From contig NZ_SWJE01000015.1 of NCBI RefSeq assembly GCF_005144415.1, forward strand, positions 1 through 64,000: a stretch of DNA of 64,000 nucleotides, in the 5' to 3' direction. Made by a program: the position numbers and the translations under genes. The notes under the pieces were generated by a model. It did not search any database and was not told where the DNA came from. It saw nothing but the letters and a program-made list of their open reading frames with translations. Shown here piece by piece: positions 18,766 through 28,422 of the stretch. This stretch comes from Trinickia terrae (GTDB lineage: Bacteria; Pseudomonadota; Gammaproteobacteria; Burkholderiales; Burkholderiaceae). Every line of letters starts with the position of its first letter. The stretch's first letter is position 1.

Positions 18766-20016
18766 TTACGTCACCGAGCCGCGCGCGGCGAACTCGGGCG
18801 AGCGCCACGCCTCGGTGGCGAGCACGTCGCGCAGCGTCTCGACGGCATCCCAGACGTCGACGAAGCGCGTATAGAGCGGCGTGAAGCCGAAGCGCAGGAC
18901 GTGCGGCTCACGATAGTCGCCGATCACGCCGCGCGCGATCAGCGCCTGCATCACCTCATAGCCGTGCGGATGCTCGAAGCTCGCATGCGAGCCGCGCTGC
19001 ACATGCGCGCGCGGCGTGACGAGCTTGAGCGACATGCCCGCACAGCGCGTCTCGACGAGCTCGATGAAGAGGTCGGTCAGCGCGAGCGACTTGCGGCGGA
19101 TCGTCTGCATGTCGGTCTGCAGGAACACGTCGAGCCCGGCCTCGACGAGCGCCATCGACACCATCGGCTGCGTGCCGCAGAGGAAGCGGCCGATGCCGTC
19201 GTCGGGCTGGTAGCGCGGGTTCATCGCGAACGGCGTGCGATGGCCCCACCAGCCGGAGAGCGGCTGCGCGAACGCGTTCTGGTGACGGTGCGGCACCCAG
19301 ACGAACGCGGGCGAGCCGGGTCCGCCGTTCAGGTACTTGTACGTGCAGCCGACGGCGTAGTCGGCGCCGACGCCGTTCAGGTCGACCGGCACCGCCCCCG
19401 CCGAGTGCGCGAGATCCCACAGCGCGAGCGCGCCCGCCTGATGGATCATCCCGGTGAGCGCGGCCATGTCATGCATGTAGCCGGTGCGGTAGTTCACGTG
19501 CGTGATCATGGCGACGGCCGTGTCGCTGCCGATCGCCTCCGGCAGCTCCGACGGATCGTCGACGAGGCGCAGCTCGTAGCCGCGGTCGAGCTGCTCGATG
19601 AGGCCCTGCGCGATGTAGAGATCGGTCGGGAAGTTCGAGCACTCGGAGACGATCACGCGCCGCTTCGGATCCCGTTCATGCGCGAGCTTGAGCGCCGCCG
19701 ACAGCACCTTGAACAGGTTGATCGAGATCGTATCGGTGACGACGACCTCGTTCTCGGCCGCGCCGATCAGCGGCGCGAGCTTGTTGCCGAGGCGGCGCGG
19801 CAGCGCGAACCAGCCGGCGGTGTTCCAGCTGCGGATCAGGCCCTCGCCCCATTCGCTGCCGATCACCGCTTGCGCGCGGGCCGCCGCCGCGGCGGGCGGC
19901 GCGCCGAGCGAGTTGCCGTCGAGATAGATGACGCCGGGGTGGAGCGCGAACTGGCCGCGCAGAGGGGCGAGGGGATCGTCGCGGTCGAGCGCGAGGGCTT
20001 CTTCACGGTGTTTCAT
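18766..20016 (-). CDS. kynU: Kynureninase
   Basis: A 416-residue PLP enzyme of aminotransferase class V that cleaves L-kynurenine to anthranilate and L-alanine. Seen: [11 protein letters not shown] at the start, the DLAHSAGA Asp that holds the PLP ring nitrogen, and the Schiff-base Lys in [12 protein letters not shown]. It lies between kynB (60-bp gap) and kynA. No antABC or quinolinate genes are nearby, so the fate of anthranilate is not shown here. Confidence 0.95.
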   Translation of the reverse strand: MKHREEALALDRDDPLAPLRGQFALHPGVIYLDGNSLGAPPAAAAARAQAVIGSEWGEGLIRSWNTAGWFALPRRLGNKLAPLIGAAENEVVVTDTISINLFKVLSAALKLAHERDPKRRVIVSECSNFPTDLYIAQGLIEQLDRGYELRLVDDPSELPEAIGSDTAVAMITHVNYRTGYMHDMAALTGMIHQAGALALWDLAHSAGAVPVDLNGVGADYAVGCTYKYLNGGPGSPAFVWVPHRHQNAFAQPLSGWWGHRTPFAMNPRYQPDDGIGRFLCGTQPMVSMALVEAGLDVFLQTDMQTIRRKSLALTDLFIELVETRCAGMSLKLVTPRAHVQRGSHASFEHPHGYEVMQALIARGVIGDYREPHVLRFGFTPLYTRFVDVWDAVETLRDVLATEAWRSPEFAARGSVT

Positions 20017-20076
20017 GGCGGAGGCGTTTCCGGTTTCCAGTGGGTTGTGTCGTGTTGCCTTGGGGCCGCGCGCCGC

Positions 20077-20724
20077 TCACGCGGCCGGCAGCGCGCGCAG
20101 CACCGCGCGCACCGGGCTCGCATCGAGCGTCGCGAATTTGAGGGGCAGGGCGATCAGCTCGTAGTCGCCGGGCGCCACCGCATCGAGCACGATGCCTTCG
20201 AGGATCGCCATCCGATGCGCGCGGATGCGGTGGTGCGCGTCCATCGTCTTCGACTCCTGGGGGTCGAGCGACGGCGTATCGATGCCGACGAGCTTCACGC
20301 CGCGCGCGGCGAGCAGGTCGATGGTCTCGGGGGCGACCGCGCAGAACGCGCTGTCCCAGGCGGCGAGCGGGGCGCGCGCGTAAGTGCGCAACAGCACACG
20401 CGGCGGCAGATCGGTGAGATTCGCGGCGAGGCTCGCGGCGATATGCTCGGGCGTCACGAGCGGCGCCGCGCCCACGCAGTGGATCACGCGGCAGCGCCCG
20501 AGGTAGGCGTCGAGCGGCACGGCGCCGATCGCGGCGCCCTCGGCGTCGTAATGAAGCGGTGCGTCGGTATGCGCGCCGGTGTGCGGCGAGAGCGTCACGC
20601 GCGCCACGTTGACGGGCGAGCCGGCCTCCATCTTCCAGACGCGCTCGATGCCGACCGGGGTGTCGCCGGGCCAGACAGGGGTGGCGGTGTCGATGGCGGG
20701 GGTGATGTCCCAGAGCGTTTCCAT
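20077..20724 (-). CDS. kynB: Kynurenine formamidase (arylformamidase)
   Basis: A 215-residue metal-dependent cyclase-family hydrolase that converts N-formylkynurenine to kynurenine and formate. The metal motif [13 protein letters not shown] and the later [10 protein letters not shown] segment are present. ATG 20724 gives the family length; a longer frame upstream crosses the promoter and regulator start and is rejected. It is first in the operon and divergent from the Lrp-type regulator (130-bp gap). Confidence 0.94.
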   Translation of the reverse strand: METLWDITPAIDTATPVWPGDTPVGIERVWKMEAGSPVNVARVTLSPHTGAHTDAPLHYDAEGAAIGAVPLDAYLGRCRVIHCVGAAPLVTPEHIAASLAANLTDLPPRVLLRTYARAPLAAWDSAFCAVAPETIDLLAARGVKLVGIDTPSLDPQESKTMDAHHRIRAHRMAILEGIVLDAVAPGDYELIALPLKFATLDASPVRAVLRALPAA

Positions 20725-20738
20725 GTCTCCGTATCTCG

Positions 20739-20840
20739 TTATCTCGATGCTTTCGATGATAGGCAAGACCGAGTAGAAAGTGCTTGCGAAATAGTCGCCC
20801 GCAGACGCCCCGGCTAGAACATAATTCGAGATAAGTCGAA
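20739..20840. promoter_or_regulatory. Divergent kyn control region with repeated operator half-sites
   Basis: The nonamer TCGAGATAA occurs twice and in opposite directions: minus strand 20747-20739 near kynB, plus strand 20826-20834 near the regulator. The second copy is part of TTCGA-N6-TCGAA (20825-20840), a dyad just before the regulator's ribosome site. TCGA-N5-TCGA also occurs at 20744-20756. This fits an Lrp-family protein controlling both directions. Confidence 0.55.
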
Positions 20841-20854
20841 AAGGGAGACCAAAA

Positions 20855-21346
20855 ATGAATGCGATCTCACTTGACGCCACCGATTGCCGTATCCTCACCG
20901 TCCTCCAGAGCGAGGGGCGGATCAGCAATCTCGACCTGGCCGAACGGATCGCGCTGTCGCCTTCGGCGTGCCTGCGCCGGCTGAGGCTACTCGAAGAGCA
21001 GGGGGTGATCGAGCGGTACCGGGCGTGCCTGAACAAGGAAGCGCTCGGCTACGAGCTGGAAGCGTTCGTGCAGGTGTCGATGCGCAACGATCAGGAGAAC
21101 TGGCACGAGCACTTCGCCGACGCGCTGCGCGAATGGCCCGAGGTGGTCGGCGCGTTCGTCGTGACGGGCGAGAGCCACTATGTGCTGCGCGTGCTCGCCC
21201 ACAACCTCAAGCACTACTCGGACTTCGTGATTTCCAAGCTCTACAAGGCGCCCGGGGTAATGGACATCCGCTCGAACATCGTCTTGCAGACGCTCAAGGA
21301 AGACACCGGCGTGCCGGTCGGGCTGACGCCGGAAACGGAGCGGTAG
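20855..21346 (+). CDS. kynR: Lrp/AsnC-family regulator of the kynurenine operon
   Basis: A 163-residue Lrp-type protein: N-terminal helix-turn-helix ([20 protein letters not shown]) and a C-terminal RAM ligand/oligomer domain ([18 protein letters not shown]). It is divergent from kynB. Regulators in this position (KynR) activate the kynurenine operon in response to kynurenine in Pseudomonas and Burkholderia relatives. AGGGAGA is its ribosome site. Confidence 0.88.
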   Translation: MNAISLDATDCRILTVLQSEGRISNLDLAERIALSPSACLRRLRLLEEQGVIERYRACLNKEALGYELEAFVQVSMRNDQENWHEHFADALREWPEVVGAFVVTGESHYVLRVLAHNLKHYSDFVISKLYKAPGVMDIRSNIVLQTLKEDTGVPVGLTPETER

Positions 21347-21374
21347 CGGGCGGCGCGCGCAGTTGCGTCCCGCG

Positions 21375-21884
21375 TCAGAGCGGGTCGAGCCCGTGGAATT
21401 CGCCGCCTTGAAATACGAGCGGCTTCAGATCGGCGGCGTTTTCATGCACCCCGCAGCGCTCGACCTCGCCGACAAAAATCACGTGGTCCCCTTCCTCGTA
21501 GCGGCTGCGGTTGTGGCACTCGAACCAGGCGAGCGCGCCCTCCAGCACCGGCATCCCCGAATCGCCCGCCGAGTGCGGGACGCCCGCGAAGCGGTCGCCC
21601 TTGAGCGTGGCGAAGCGTTGGCAGAGATCGAGCTGCGACGCGGCCAGCACGTTGACGACATAGTGGCTGTTGGTCTGGAACACCGGCATCGACGCCGATT
21701 TGGTCGAAAGGCTCCAGAGCACGAGCGGCGGATCGAGCGAAACCGAGTTGAACGAGCTCGCGGTGATGCCGATCAACTGGCCCGAGGACGCGCGTGTCGT
21801 GATGACCGTGACGCCGGTGGCGAATTGGCCGAGCGCCTGCTTGAATGCGCGGGTATCGAAATTGGGCGGGCTGGCGCGCTTCAT
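21375..21884 (-). CDS. Flavin reductase-like FMN-binding protein
   Basis: A 169-residue split-barrel flavoprotein of the flavin reductase family: FATGVTVITTR, GITASSFNSVSLDPPLVLWS and the closing HVIFVGEVERC. Members reduce FMN/FAD with NAD(P)H for two-component monooxygenases. No partner oxygenase is adjacent. ATG 21884 (MKRASPP) fits the family start; the open frame continues upstream without homology. It converges with kynR, with 28 bp between. Confidence 0.85.
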   Translation of the reverse strand: MKRASPPNFDTRAFKQALGQFATGVTVITTRASSGQLIGITASSFNSVSLDPPLVLWSLSTKSASMPVFQTNSHYVVNVLAASQLDLCQRFATLKGDRFAGVPHSAGDSGMPVLEGALAWFECHNRSRYEEGDHVIFVGEVERCGVHENAADLKPLVFQGGEFHGLDPL

Positions 21885-22201
21885 CGGGCGTGGCCTCCGG
21901 AGCGGGGCTTCAGGGCGGCGCGCTGCCGGGGAAGCAGGGGAACTGAATCGAAAGAATCGAAAGTCATGTAGAAGATCGGCGAGTTGCCCCGATTTTAACG
22001 GAATCTCCCGTGCCGACGGGTAGGCCGGCCATTGGACGAGGGCATTGCGCCGGCCTTCGCAAAAAAGGCTAAGCTGAGCGGCGGAGGAATGGCGCATTCG
22101 GCGCTCGCGTTGCCGGTGGCATATCGGCGCGACGCTTGGCCCGCAGTCTTCCGAACGCGTGCTCCAGGCACGCGAGGCGCGGCAATCAACGAGGAGCAGG
22201 C

Positions 22202-22753
22202 ATGACTCAAGCAAGCGAGACCGCCACGCTGGGCGGCGGTTGTTTCTGGTGTCTCGAGGCGGTGTACCTGGGCGTCGACGGGGTCAGCGCGGTCGAATCC
22301 GGCTATGCGGGCGGCACGGTCGAGCATCCGACCTATGAGCACGTCTGCGACGGCCGCACCGGCCACGCCGAAGTCGTGAAGGTCGAGTTCGATCCGGCGA
22401 AGATCGGCTACAAGGACATTCTCGAGATCTTCTTTGCGATCCACGATCCGACGCAGTTGAACCGGCAGGGCAACGATGTCGGCACGCAATACCGGTCGGT
22501 GATCTTCACGCACTCGGAGGCGCAGCGCGAGACCGCGCTCCAGGTGATCCGCGAGATCGCCGCCGAGGGTCTCTACGACGGGCAGATCGTCACGCAGGTC
22601 CTGCCGCTCGACGGCAACTACTGGCCTGCGGAGGCCTATCACCAGAACTATTTCGCACAGCATCCCGAGCAAGGGTATTGCGCGTTCGTCGTCGCGCCGA
22701 AGGTGGCGAAATTCCGCCAGAAATTCGCGCACCGGATGAAGCCTGGGGTGTGA
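22202..22753 (+). CDS. msrA: Peptide-methionine (S)-S-oxide reductase
   Basis: A 183-residue MsrA with the catalytic GCFWC motif near residue 14, then ESGYAGG and the HDPTQLNRQGNDVGTQYRS segment. It repairs methionine S-sulfoxide in proteins using thioredoxin. An AACGAGGAG ribosome site supports ATG 22202. The protein ends soon after FRQKF, the short form without extra C-terminal cysteines. Confidence 0.95.
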   Translation: MTQASETATLGGGCFWCLEAVYLGVDGVSAVESGYAGGTVEHPTYEHVCDGRTGHAEVVKVEFDPAKIGYKDILEIFFAIHDPTQLNRQGNDVGTQYRSVIFTHSEAQRETALQVIREIAAEGLYDGQIVTQVLPLDGNYWPAEAYHQNYFAQHPEQGYCAFVVAPKVAKFRQKFAHRMKPGV

Positions 22754-22781
22754 AGGCGCGGCGCATCGAGCGCCGGTTTGG

Positions 22782-24110
22782 CTAAAGCGCCGGGCCTTCG
22801 CCGCGCATCTGCCCGCACGCCGCCGCGATTTCGCGCCCGAGTTCGACGCACGACAGCGGCGCGGAACCCTCCGCTTTGTTGTTGATGGTGATGAGCACCG
22901 CCTGCCCCGCCAGCGCATAGCGCGCCGCGAGTTCGGCGAGCGCGGCGCGCGTGTTGGGGTCTTCGTCGACGAGGCGGTTGAACGGGTCGTACTTCGCTTT
23001 CGCCTGCTCGTACTTGAACCCTTGGTGCAGGCTCCAGCGCACGATGAGCGGGCCGCTTGGCTCGTCGCCGTCCAGCAGGGCAAGCGCCGCCGCTTGCCGC
23101 AGCGGGTCGGGCATGCGCGCATGCAGACCGACGCAGTAGCGCACGCCGCACGCGCGCAGCATGCGGATGAAGCGCGGCGTCAGCAGGCAGGCGTCGCGAA
23201 TCTCCACCGCGTAGCACGGCCCCTCCGGCAGCGGCGGCAGCGCGGCAAAGAACTGCGCGAGACGCTCGATGAAACCGGCCGGCTCGGCGAGGATTGGATC
23301 GGGCAGCGGCGAGAACTGGAAGACGAGGGCACCGGCTTTCGCGCCGAGTCCGTCGAGGCAAGGCCGCACGAACTCGTCGGCGGCAAGCCGCGCATTCAGA
23401 AAACACGGGTTCGGCGCCACCGGCTCGCCGCGCTCGGCGCGCACCGTCGCGTCGGTCACGGACGCCGGCGCTTTCACGATGAAACGGAAATGATCGGGCA
23501 CCTGCTGGGCGTAGCGCAGGTAGTCGGTCAGCGTGAGCGGCTGGTAAAACGAGCGGTCGATGCTCACCGTGCGCAGCAGCGGATGCGCGCCGTAGGCGGC
23601 AAGGCCGTCGCGCGCGAGCTTCGAGTTGCTGTACTCGTCGCCATAGACGATGCCCTGCCAGCCGGGAAACGACCATGATGACGTGCCCAGATGCACGTGC
23701 GGCGGCAGCGCGTTTGCGGCGTCGAGCACGTCGGAAGAGGGCGGCGCCGGAAGCACCTCGCGCGCGCGGCGCTTAGGTTTGGGTTTGGCGGGCGATGCGG
23801 CGCCGGACTCGGCGGATGCGGCCTCCGTCTCTTCGCCGCCTGGTTCTGCTTCGCCGTCTCCCGCATCGGGTTCGTCGTCGCCCCACAGCGTGGCAGTGCG
23901 CGCGGACGCGCGCCGCGGCGGCTCGGCATCGGTGGATGGGGAAGAAGGCGCGGCGGGCTTGACGCCGTTGCCGCGCCTCGAAGGCGGGCTGGCCGGCTCC
24001 GCGGGCGGCGCCGGCGCACCGAAGAGGTCGAATTGCTCGCCTCCGGTTTCGCCGGTCTCCGATTCGTCACCGCTTTGTCGCGCCCAGTCGCGCGGCCTGC
24101 CGTCGTCCAT
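22782..24110 (-). CDS. DUF72 (YecE-like) protein with long acidic N-terminal extension
   Basis: A 442-residue protein. From about residue 137 it is a DUF72/YecE TIM-barrel-like protein (HLGTSSWSFPGW, RFIVKAPASVTD, YAVEIRDA), family function unknown. Residues 1-135 are low-complexity: Pro/Ala/Ser/Glu-rich with an FDLFGAP motif and a basic KPKPKRRAR patch. Most relatives are about 250-300 residues, so the extension is extra and probably disordered. It is 39 bp upstream of the convergent-side neighbour cfa on the same strand. Confidence 0.82.
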   Translation of the reverse strand: MDDGRPRDWARQSGDESETGETGGEQFDLFGAPAPPAEPASPPSRRGNGVKPAAPSSPSTDAEPPRRASARTATLWGDDEPDAGDGEAEPGGEETEAASAESGAASPAKPKPKRRAREVLPAPPSSDVLDAANALPPHVHLGTSSWSFPGWQGIVYGDEYSNSKLARDGLAAYGAHPLLRTVSIDRSFYQPLTLTDYLRYAQQVPDHFRFIVKAPASVTDATVRAERGEPVAPNPCFLNARLAADEFVRPCLDGLGAKAGALVFQFSPLPDPILAEPAGFIERLAQFFAALPPLPEGPCYAVEIRDACLLTPRFIRMLRACGVRYCVGLHARMPDPLRQAAALALLDGDEPSGPLIVRWSLHQGFKYEQAKAKYDPFNRLVDEDPNTRAALAELAARYALAGQAVLITINNKAEGSAPLSCVELGREIAAACGQMRGEGPAL

Positions 24111-24149
24111 CGATCGCTTGTGATTGACCCGCGCGACGCGCGGGACGCA

Positions 24150-25364
24150 TCACAGCGGCTTTTCGTACATATAGCGCCGCGACCACGGCAGCGTTGTCGC
24201 GCTGCGCCCGGCCTTGCGGCACACCACTTGGTAAAGCGACACGTCGTCGTGCTCGAACGCGTAGGCGCAGCCCGCCAGATACACGCGCCAGATGCGGAAT
24301 TTCTCGTCGTCGACGAGCTTCTTCGCTTCCTCGGCCTTCGCTTCGAAGTTGTCGGCCCAGATGTCGAGGGTGTGCGCATAGTGCCGACGCAGGCTCTCGA
24401 CGTCAACTGCCTCGAGCCCGCCGCGCTGCATCGCTTCGAGCGCGAGGCTGATGTGCGGCAGCTCGCCGTCGGGGAACACGTAGCGGTCGATGAACTCGCC
24501 GCCGCCGAGCGCCGTCTCGCCGCTGTTGTAGTCGGTCGAGGTGATGCCGTGGTTCATCGCGACGCCGTCGTCGACGAGCAGGTCGTGGATCTTGCGGAAG
24601 TACTCGGGCAGGTTCTTGCGGCCGACGTGCTCGAACATGCCGACGCTCGTGATGCGGTCGAACTGGCCGGGGACGTCGCGGTAATCCTGCAGACGAATCT
24701 CGATCTTGTCCGAGAGGCCGGCGGCTTTCACGCGCTCGGTCGCGAGATCGAACTGGTTCTGCGAGAGCGTGACGCCGACGCACTGCGCGCCGAACTTGCT
24801 CGCCGCGCGCAGCACGAGCGCCCCCCAGCCGCAGCCGATGTCGAGCAGGCGCTGGCCCGGCTGCACCTGGATCTTGGTGAGGATGTGGTCGATCTTATTG
24901 ATTTGCGCGGTGCCGAGATCCTCGTCGCCGTTCTCGAAGTACGCGCACGAATAGACCATGTTCTCGTCGAGCCACAGCTTGTAGAACTCGTTCGAGACGT
25001 CGTAGTGATACTGGATCGCCTTCTTGTCCGACACTTTCGTGTGACTGAAGTAGCGGCGCACGCGCGCCAGCTTGCTTGCGCTCGTCACCGTGCTCCGGGC
25101 GAGCGAATAGCTGATGTTGATGATGTCGGAGAGCTTGCCTTCGATATCGATCTTGCCCTTGACGTAGGCCTCGCCGAGATTGTCGAGGCTCGGCTCGAGC
25201 AGGAGCGGCAACGCCGCTGCGCTATTGACCTTCAGCGTGACCTGCGGCGCCGCGAAATTGCCAAAGTCCAGCTGCTGGCCGTTCCACAACACCAGGCGGG
25301 CGGGGATGTTGGCCTTCTCCCGCACGTCCTGCACCCACTGCGCCAGCTTTTTCTCCCAGAACAT
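24150..25364 (-). CDS. cfa: Cyclopropane-fatty-acyl-phospholipid synthase
   Basis: A 404-residue enzyme that adds a methylene from S-adenosylmethionine to unsaturated membrane acyl chains. The SAM loop LDIGCGWGALVLRAA is near residue 165, with the family YHYDVSNEFYKLWLDENMVY and VGMFEHVG segments. ATG 25364 follows a GGAGGGAGA ribosome site on the minus strand. 25365-25560 shows no gene. Confidence 0.94.
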   Translation of the reverse strand: MFWEKKLAQWVQDVREKANIPARLVLWNGQQLDFGNFAAPQVTLKVNSAAALPLLLEPSLDNLGEAYVKGKIDIEGKLSDIINISYSLARSTVTSASKLARVRRYFSHTKVSDKKAIQYHYDVSNEFYKLWLDENMVYSCAYFENGDEDLGTAQINKIDHILTKIQVQPGQRLLDIGCGWGALVLRAASKFGAQCVGVTLSQNQFDLATERVKAAGLSDKIEIRLQDYRDVPGQFDRITSVGMFEHVGRKNLPEYFRKIHDLLVDDGVAMNHGITSTDYNSGETALGGGEFIDRYVFPDGELPHISLALEAMQRGGLEAVDVESLRRHYAHTLDIWADNFEAKAEEAKKLVDDEKFRIWRVYLAGCAYAFEHDDVSLYQVVCRKAGRSATTLPWSRRYMYEKPL

Positions 25365-25560
25365 GTTCTCCCTCCGTGTCCGATGAAATGAAAGGCAAAG
25401 CAACCATTCGACCGTTACGCAGGTTCGCCCAGGAGACCGGCGCAGCGGCAAGATCAGGCAGGGCGGCGGGCAGCGTGAGGCCGTCCGCGGGACCGAGTGC
25501 AGGCCGGCGATGCGCGCCGCGCGCAGGGGCGGCGCGGCGAAGGGCCGGCCGGCAAAAGCG

Positions 25561-26196
25561 TCAGGGCGAGAGCCGCGAGATGAGCCAGCCGCCGGCGTCG
25601 CGCGTATACACGATGCGGTCGTGCAGGCGCGAGGGGCGCCCTTGCCAGAATTCGATCGTGTCGGGCACGAGCCGGTAGCCGCCCCAATGCGGCGGACGCG
25701 GCGGGTTTTCGCCGTAGCGCTCGCTCATTTCGCGTTCGCGCGTTTCGAGCACGGCGCGGCTTTCGATCAGCTGACTCTGGTCCGACGCCCATGCGCCGAT
25801 GCGCGAGCCGAGCGGCCGCGACGCGAAATACGCATCGCTTTCCTCGGCGCTCGTCTTGACGACGGCACCCTCGATGCGGACTTGCCGCTCGAGTTCGATC
25901 CAGTAGAACAGCAGGCTGGCGTGCGGGTTGTGCTCGAGATCGCGGCCTTTGCGACTTTCGTAGTTCGTGAAGAAGACGAAGCCCCGTTCATCGACGCCTT
26001 TGATGAGCACGATGCGTGCCGACGGGCGCCCACGCTCGTCGACGGTGGCCAGCGTCATGGTGTTCGGTTCCGGCAGCTTGGCATCGACTGCCTGCTTGAA
26101 CCACGCTTCGAATTGCCTGATCGGATCGCGATCGACGTCGGCTTCATCCAGTGACCCGAGCGCGTAGTTTTTGCGGAGTTCGGCAAGTGTGCTCAT
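25561..26196 (-). CDS. pdxH: Pyridoxamine/pyridoxine 5'-phosphate oxidase
   Basis: A 211-residue FMN enzyme that makes pyridoxal 5'-phosphate. Family features: [18 protein letters not shown] at the start, [27 protein letters not shown], and the C-terminal [15 protein letters not shown] 26196 matches the usual length; a Met seven codons upstream is the alternative. It is divergent from tcdA. Confidence 0.95.
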   Translation of the reverse strand: MSTLAELRKNYALGSLDEADVDRDPIRQFEAWFKQAVDAKLPEPNTMTLATVDERGRPSARIVLIKGVDERGFVFFTNYESRKGRDLEHNPHASLLFYWIELERQVRIEGAVVKTSAEESDAYFASRPLGSRIGAWASDQSQLIESRAVLETREREMSERYGENPPRPPHWGGYRLVPDTIEFWQGRPSRLHDRIVYTRDAGGWLISRLSP

Positions 26197-26462
26197 ATTC
26201 TTATGCGAACGCTTCAATTTATTCAGTATAGCGAAGGCGCGAATTTCTTGTGTGAAGGCACGCGTGTCCTGGAGGTGCCTGATCCAGCCTTTGCAAGACG
26301 ATGCCCCTGGCTCGGCGCAGCTTAGCTTTGTCGTTGGCGCTTGCTAGTGTCGTACAAGGCAGTCCTGCGCGGCGGCGCCTCGCCAAGCTCGCCGCGCCGA
26401 TCCAAGTGCCGCCGGCGATCAGGCAAAATATCGGCTTCAATTGCCCGTTATGCCCCATCGCC

Positions 26463-27344
26463 ATGTCCAGCACCCCCGCCACCGCGACGAGTCCCGATCT
26501 TACTACCAGCCGCGCAGACGAGTTTGACGTGGATCGCGCGCGCCGCTTCGGCGGCGTGTCGCGGCTCTACGGCGCACCGGCGCTCGCCGCGTTCGAGCGC
26601 TCGCACGTGGCGGTGATCGGGATCGGCGGGGTGGGCTCGTGGGCGGTCGAGGCGCTTGTGCGCAATGCAATCGGCACGTTGACGCTGATCGATCTGGACA
26701 ATGTCGCCGAAAGCAACACGAACCGGCAGATTCATGCGCTCGACGGCAACTACGGAAAGCCCAAGGTCGAGGCGATGGCCGAGCGCATCGCGCTGATCAA
26801 CCCGGCCTGCGACGCGCGCCTGGTCGAAGATTTTGTCGAGCCTGACAATTTCGACGCCCTGCTGGGCGGCGGCTTCGACTATGTGATCGACGCGATCGAC
26901 AGCGTGCGCACCAAGACGGCGCTGATCGCGTGGTGTGTCGAGCGCCGGCAGCCGCTCGTGACGGTGGGTGGCGCGGGCGGGCAGCTCGACCCGACGCGCA
27001 TCCGTATCGACGACCTCGCGTTGACGATTCAGGACCCGCTGCTGTCGAAGGTGCGCGCGCAACTGCGCAAGCACCACGGCTTCCCGCGCGGCCCGAAGGC
27101 GAAGTTCAAGGTGAGCGCGGTGTATTCGGACGAGCCGCTGATCTATCCCGAGGCCGCGGTGTGCGATATCGACGAGGAGGCGCAGCACGTCCAGCACGTC
27201 GTCACGTCGCCGGGCCATACGGGGCCGGTCGGGCTGAACTGCGCGGGATTCGGCTCGAGCGTCTGCGTGACGGCAAGCTTCGGATTTGCGGCCGCCGCGC
27301 ACGCGCTGCGCGCGCTGGCGAAGGCGGCCGCTACGGCTGAATAA
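26463..27344 (+). CDS. tcdA: tRNA threonylcarbamoyladenosine dehydratase (ThiF/E1-like)
   Basis: A 293-residue E1-like enzyme that cyclises t6A37 in tRNA to ct6A. The ATP-binding GIGGVGSWAVEALVRN is near residue 45, followed by LIDLDNVAESNTNRQ and DAIDSVRTKTALI. Paired cysteines seen in some relatives are not obvious. ATG 26463 is chosen; an in-frame upstream start at 26301 would add a non-family tail. 26197-26462 shows no gene. Confidence 0.92.
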   Translation: MSSTPATATSPDLTTSRADEFDVDRARRFGGVSRLYGAPALAAFERSHVAVIGIGGVGSWAVEALVRNAIGTLTLIDLDNVAESNTNRQIHALDGNYGKPKVEAMAERIALINPACDARLVEDFVEPDNFDALLGGGFDYVIDAIDSVRTKTALIAWCVERRQPLVTVGGAGGQLDPTRIRIDDLALTIQDPLLSKVRAQLRKHHGFPRGPKAKFKVSAVYSDEPLIYPEAAVCDIDEEAQHVQHVVTSPGHTGPVGLNCAGFGSSVCVTASFGFAAAAHALRALAKAAATAE

Positions 27345-27351
27345 AGGCATC

Positions 27352-27384
27352 GGCTTGACGAAGCGTTATCGGCTTCGTCAAGCC
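27352..27384. terminator. Bidirectional terminator between tcdA and the thioredoxin-like gene
   Basis: A perfect 13-bp inverted repeat GGCTTGACGAAGC / GCTTCGTCAAGCC with a 7-nt loop lies between two convergent genes. No long T-run follows, so its strength is uncertain. Confidence 0.65.
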
Positions 27385-27413
27385 CGCCTTCCCTACGGCC
27401 GGGGGGCGGCCGT

Positions 27414-28262
27414 TCAATTCAGTGCCGCACTGAGCCTGCGGCGCCATTTCGACACCAGCTCCGGCTGGTGCGCCGCGAGATCGAACACCGACAGCATCGT
27501 CTTGCGCCCGACATCGTCCTGATACGAGCGATCGCGCTGGACGATCTCGAGCAGGTGCCCAAGCGCGCCGTCGTAGTCGTGCCGCGCGATCAGCGCGTTG
27601 GCCAGGTCGAAGCGCGCGGCGAGGTCGGCCGGGTTCGCGGCCACCTGGGCTTCGAGCGCGTCGGTGGGAGGCAGGTCGGCCGCGACGTCGAGCGCGTCGA
27701 GCCGCGTCTTCAGCGCGTTGTAGCGCGGGTCGATCCCCTGCGTGATTCTCGGCGACAGCAGCGTGGCTTCCGCGCGCGCTGCTTCCACGTGGTTCTGCAT
27801 GAGCAATAGCTCGATCAGGTCAAGACGCGCATCGTCATAGCCCGGATCGAGCGCGAGCGCCGCCTGCAGGCGATCGAGCGCTTCTTCCGTCTGTCCTTCG
27901 GCCAGCGCGAGCTGTGCGGCGCGCCGTTCGGCTTGCGCCGGGTCCGGCACGAGCCGGTCGATGAACTCGCGCAACTGCCCTTCGGGCAGCACGCCGATGA
28001 ATTGATCGACGGCCTGCCCGTCGACGAAGGCGATGACGTGCGGAATGCTGCGCACCTGGAAGTGGGCGGCGAGCTGCTGGTTCTCGTCGACGTTCACCTT
28101 CACGAGCCGCCACTTGCCTTCATGCTCGCTTTCCAGCTTTTCGAGCATCGGGCCGAGCGACTTGCAGGGACCGCACCAGGGCGCCCAGAAGTCGACCAGC
28201 ACCGGTGCAAGCAGCGACGCCTCGATGACGTCTTTTTCGAAAGTGGCCAGGGTGGTGTCCAT
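27414..28262 (-). CDS. cnoX: CnoX/YbbN-like thioredoxin-TPR chaperedoxin
   Basis: A 282-residue protein: a thioredoxin domain (residues about 1-110) with an intact WCGPC active site (Cys30, Cys33), then a C-terminal helical TPR-like domain (about 115-282). The architecture matches CnoX/YbbN, which protects unfolded proteins from oxidation and hands them to GroEL/DnaK. The E. coli protein lacks the full CXXC and is not redox-active, while this one keeps both cysteines and may also reduce disulfides. Confidence 0.85.
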   Translation of the reverse strand: MDTTLATFEKDVIEASLLAPVLVDFWAPWCGPCKSLGPMLEKLESEHEGKWRLVKVNVDENQQLAAHFQVRSIPHVIAFVDGQAVDQFIGVLPEGQLREFIDRLVPDPAQAERRAAQLALAEGQTEEALDRLQAALALDPGYDDARLDLIELLLMQNHVEAARAEATLLSPRITQGIDPRYNALKTRLDALDVAADLPPTDALEAQVAANPADLAARFDLANALIARHDYDGALGHLLEIVQRDRSYQDDVGRKTMLSVFDLAAHQPELVSKWRRRLSAALN

Positions 28263-28422
28263 CGCATCCTCGTCAAATAGTGTCTGGCGAGCGCGCCGCA
28301 AGGAAACCCGAGGGCGGCTCGACGCATGGTTGCGAGATGGGGGCGGCACAGCGGCTTTCAATGGCGGGTTGCGTCCGGGATGCCGCCGTCATGCCGTGCC
28401 CGTCGTGCTTGTCGCGTCGCAC

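Noticed and set aside
18598-20817. A 739-codon open frame antisense to the kyn operon
   Set aside because: It is the Arg/Glu/Asp-rich shadow expected opposite GC-rich genes; kynA, kynU and kynB on the other strand have full family matches.
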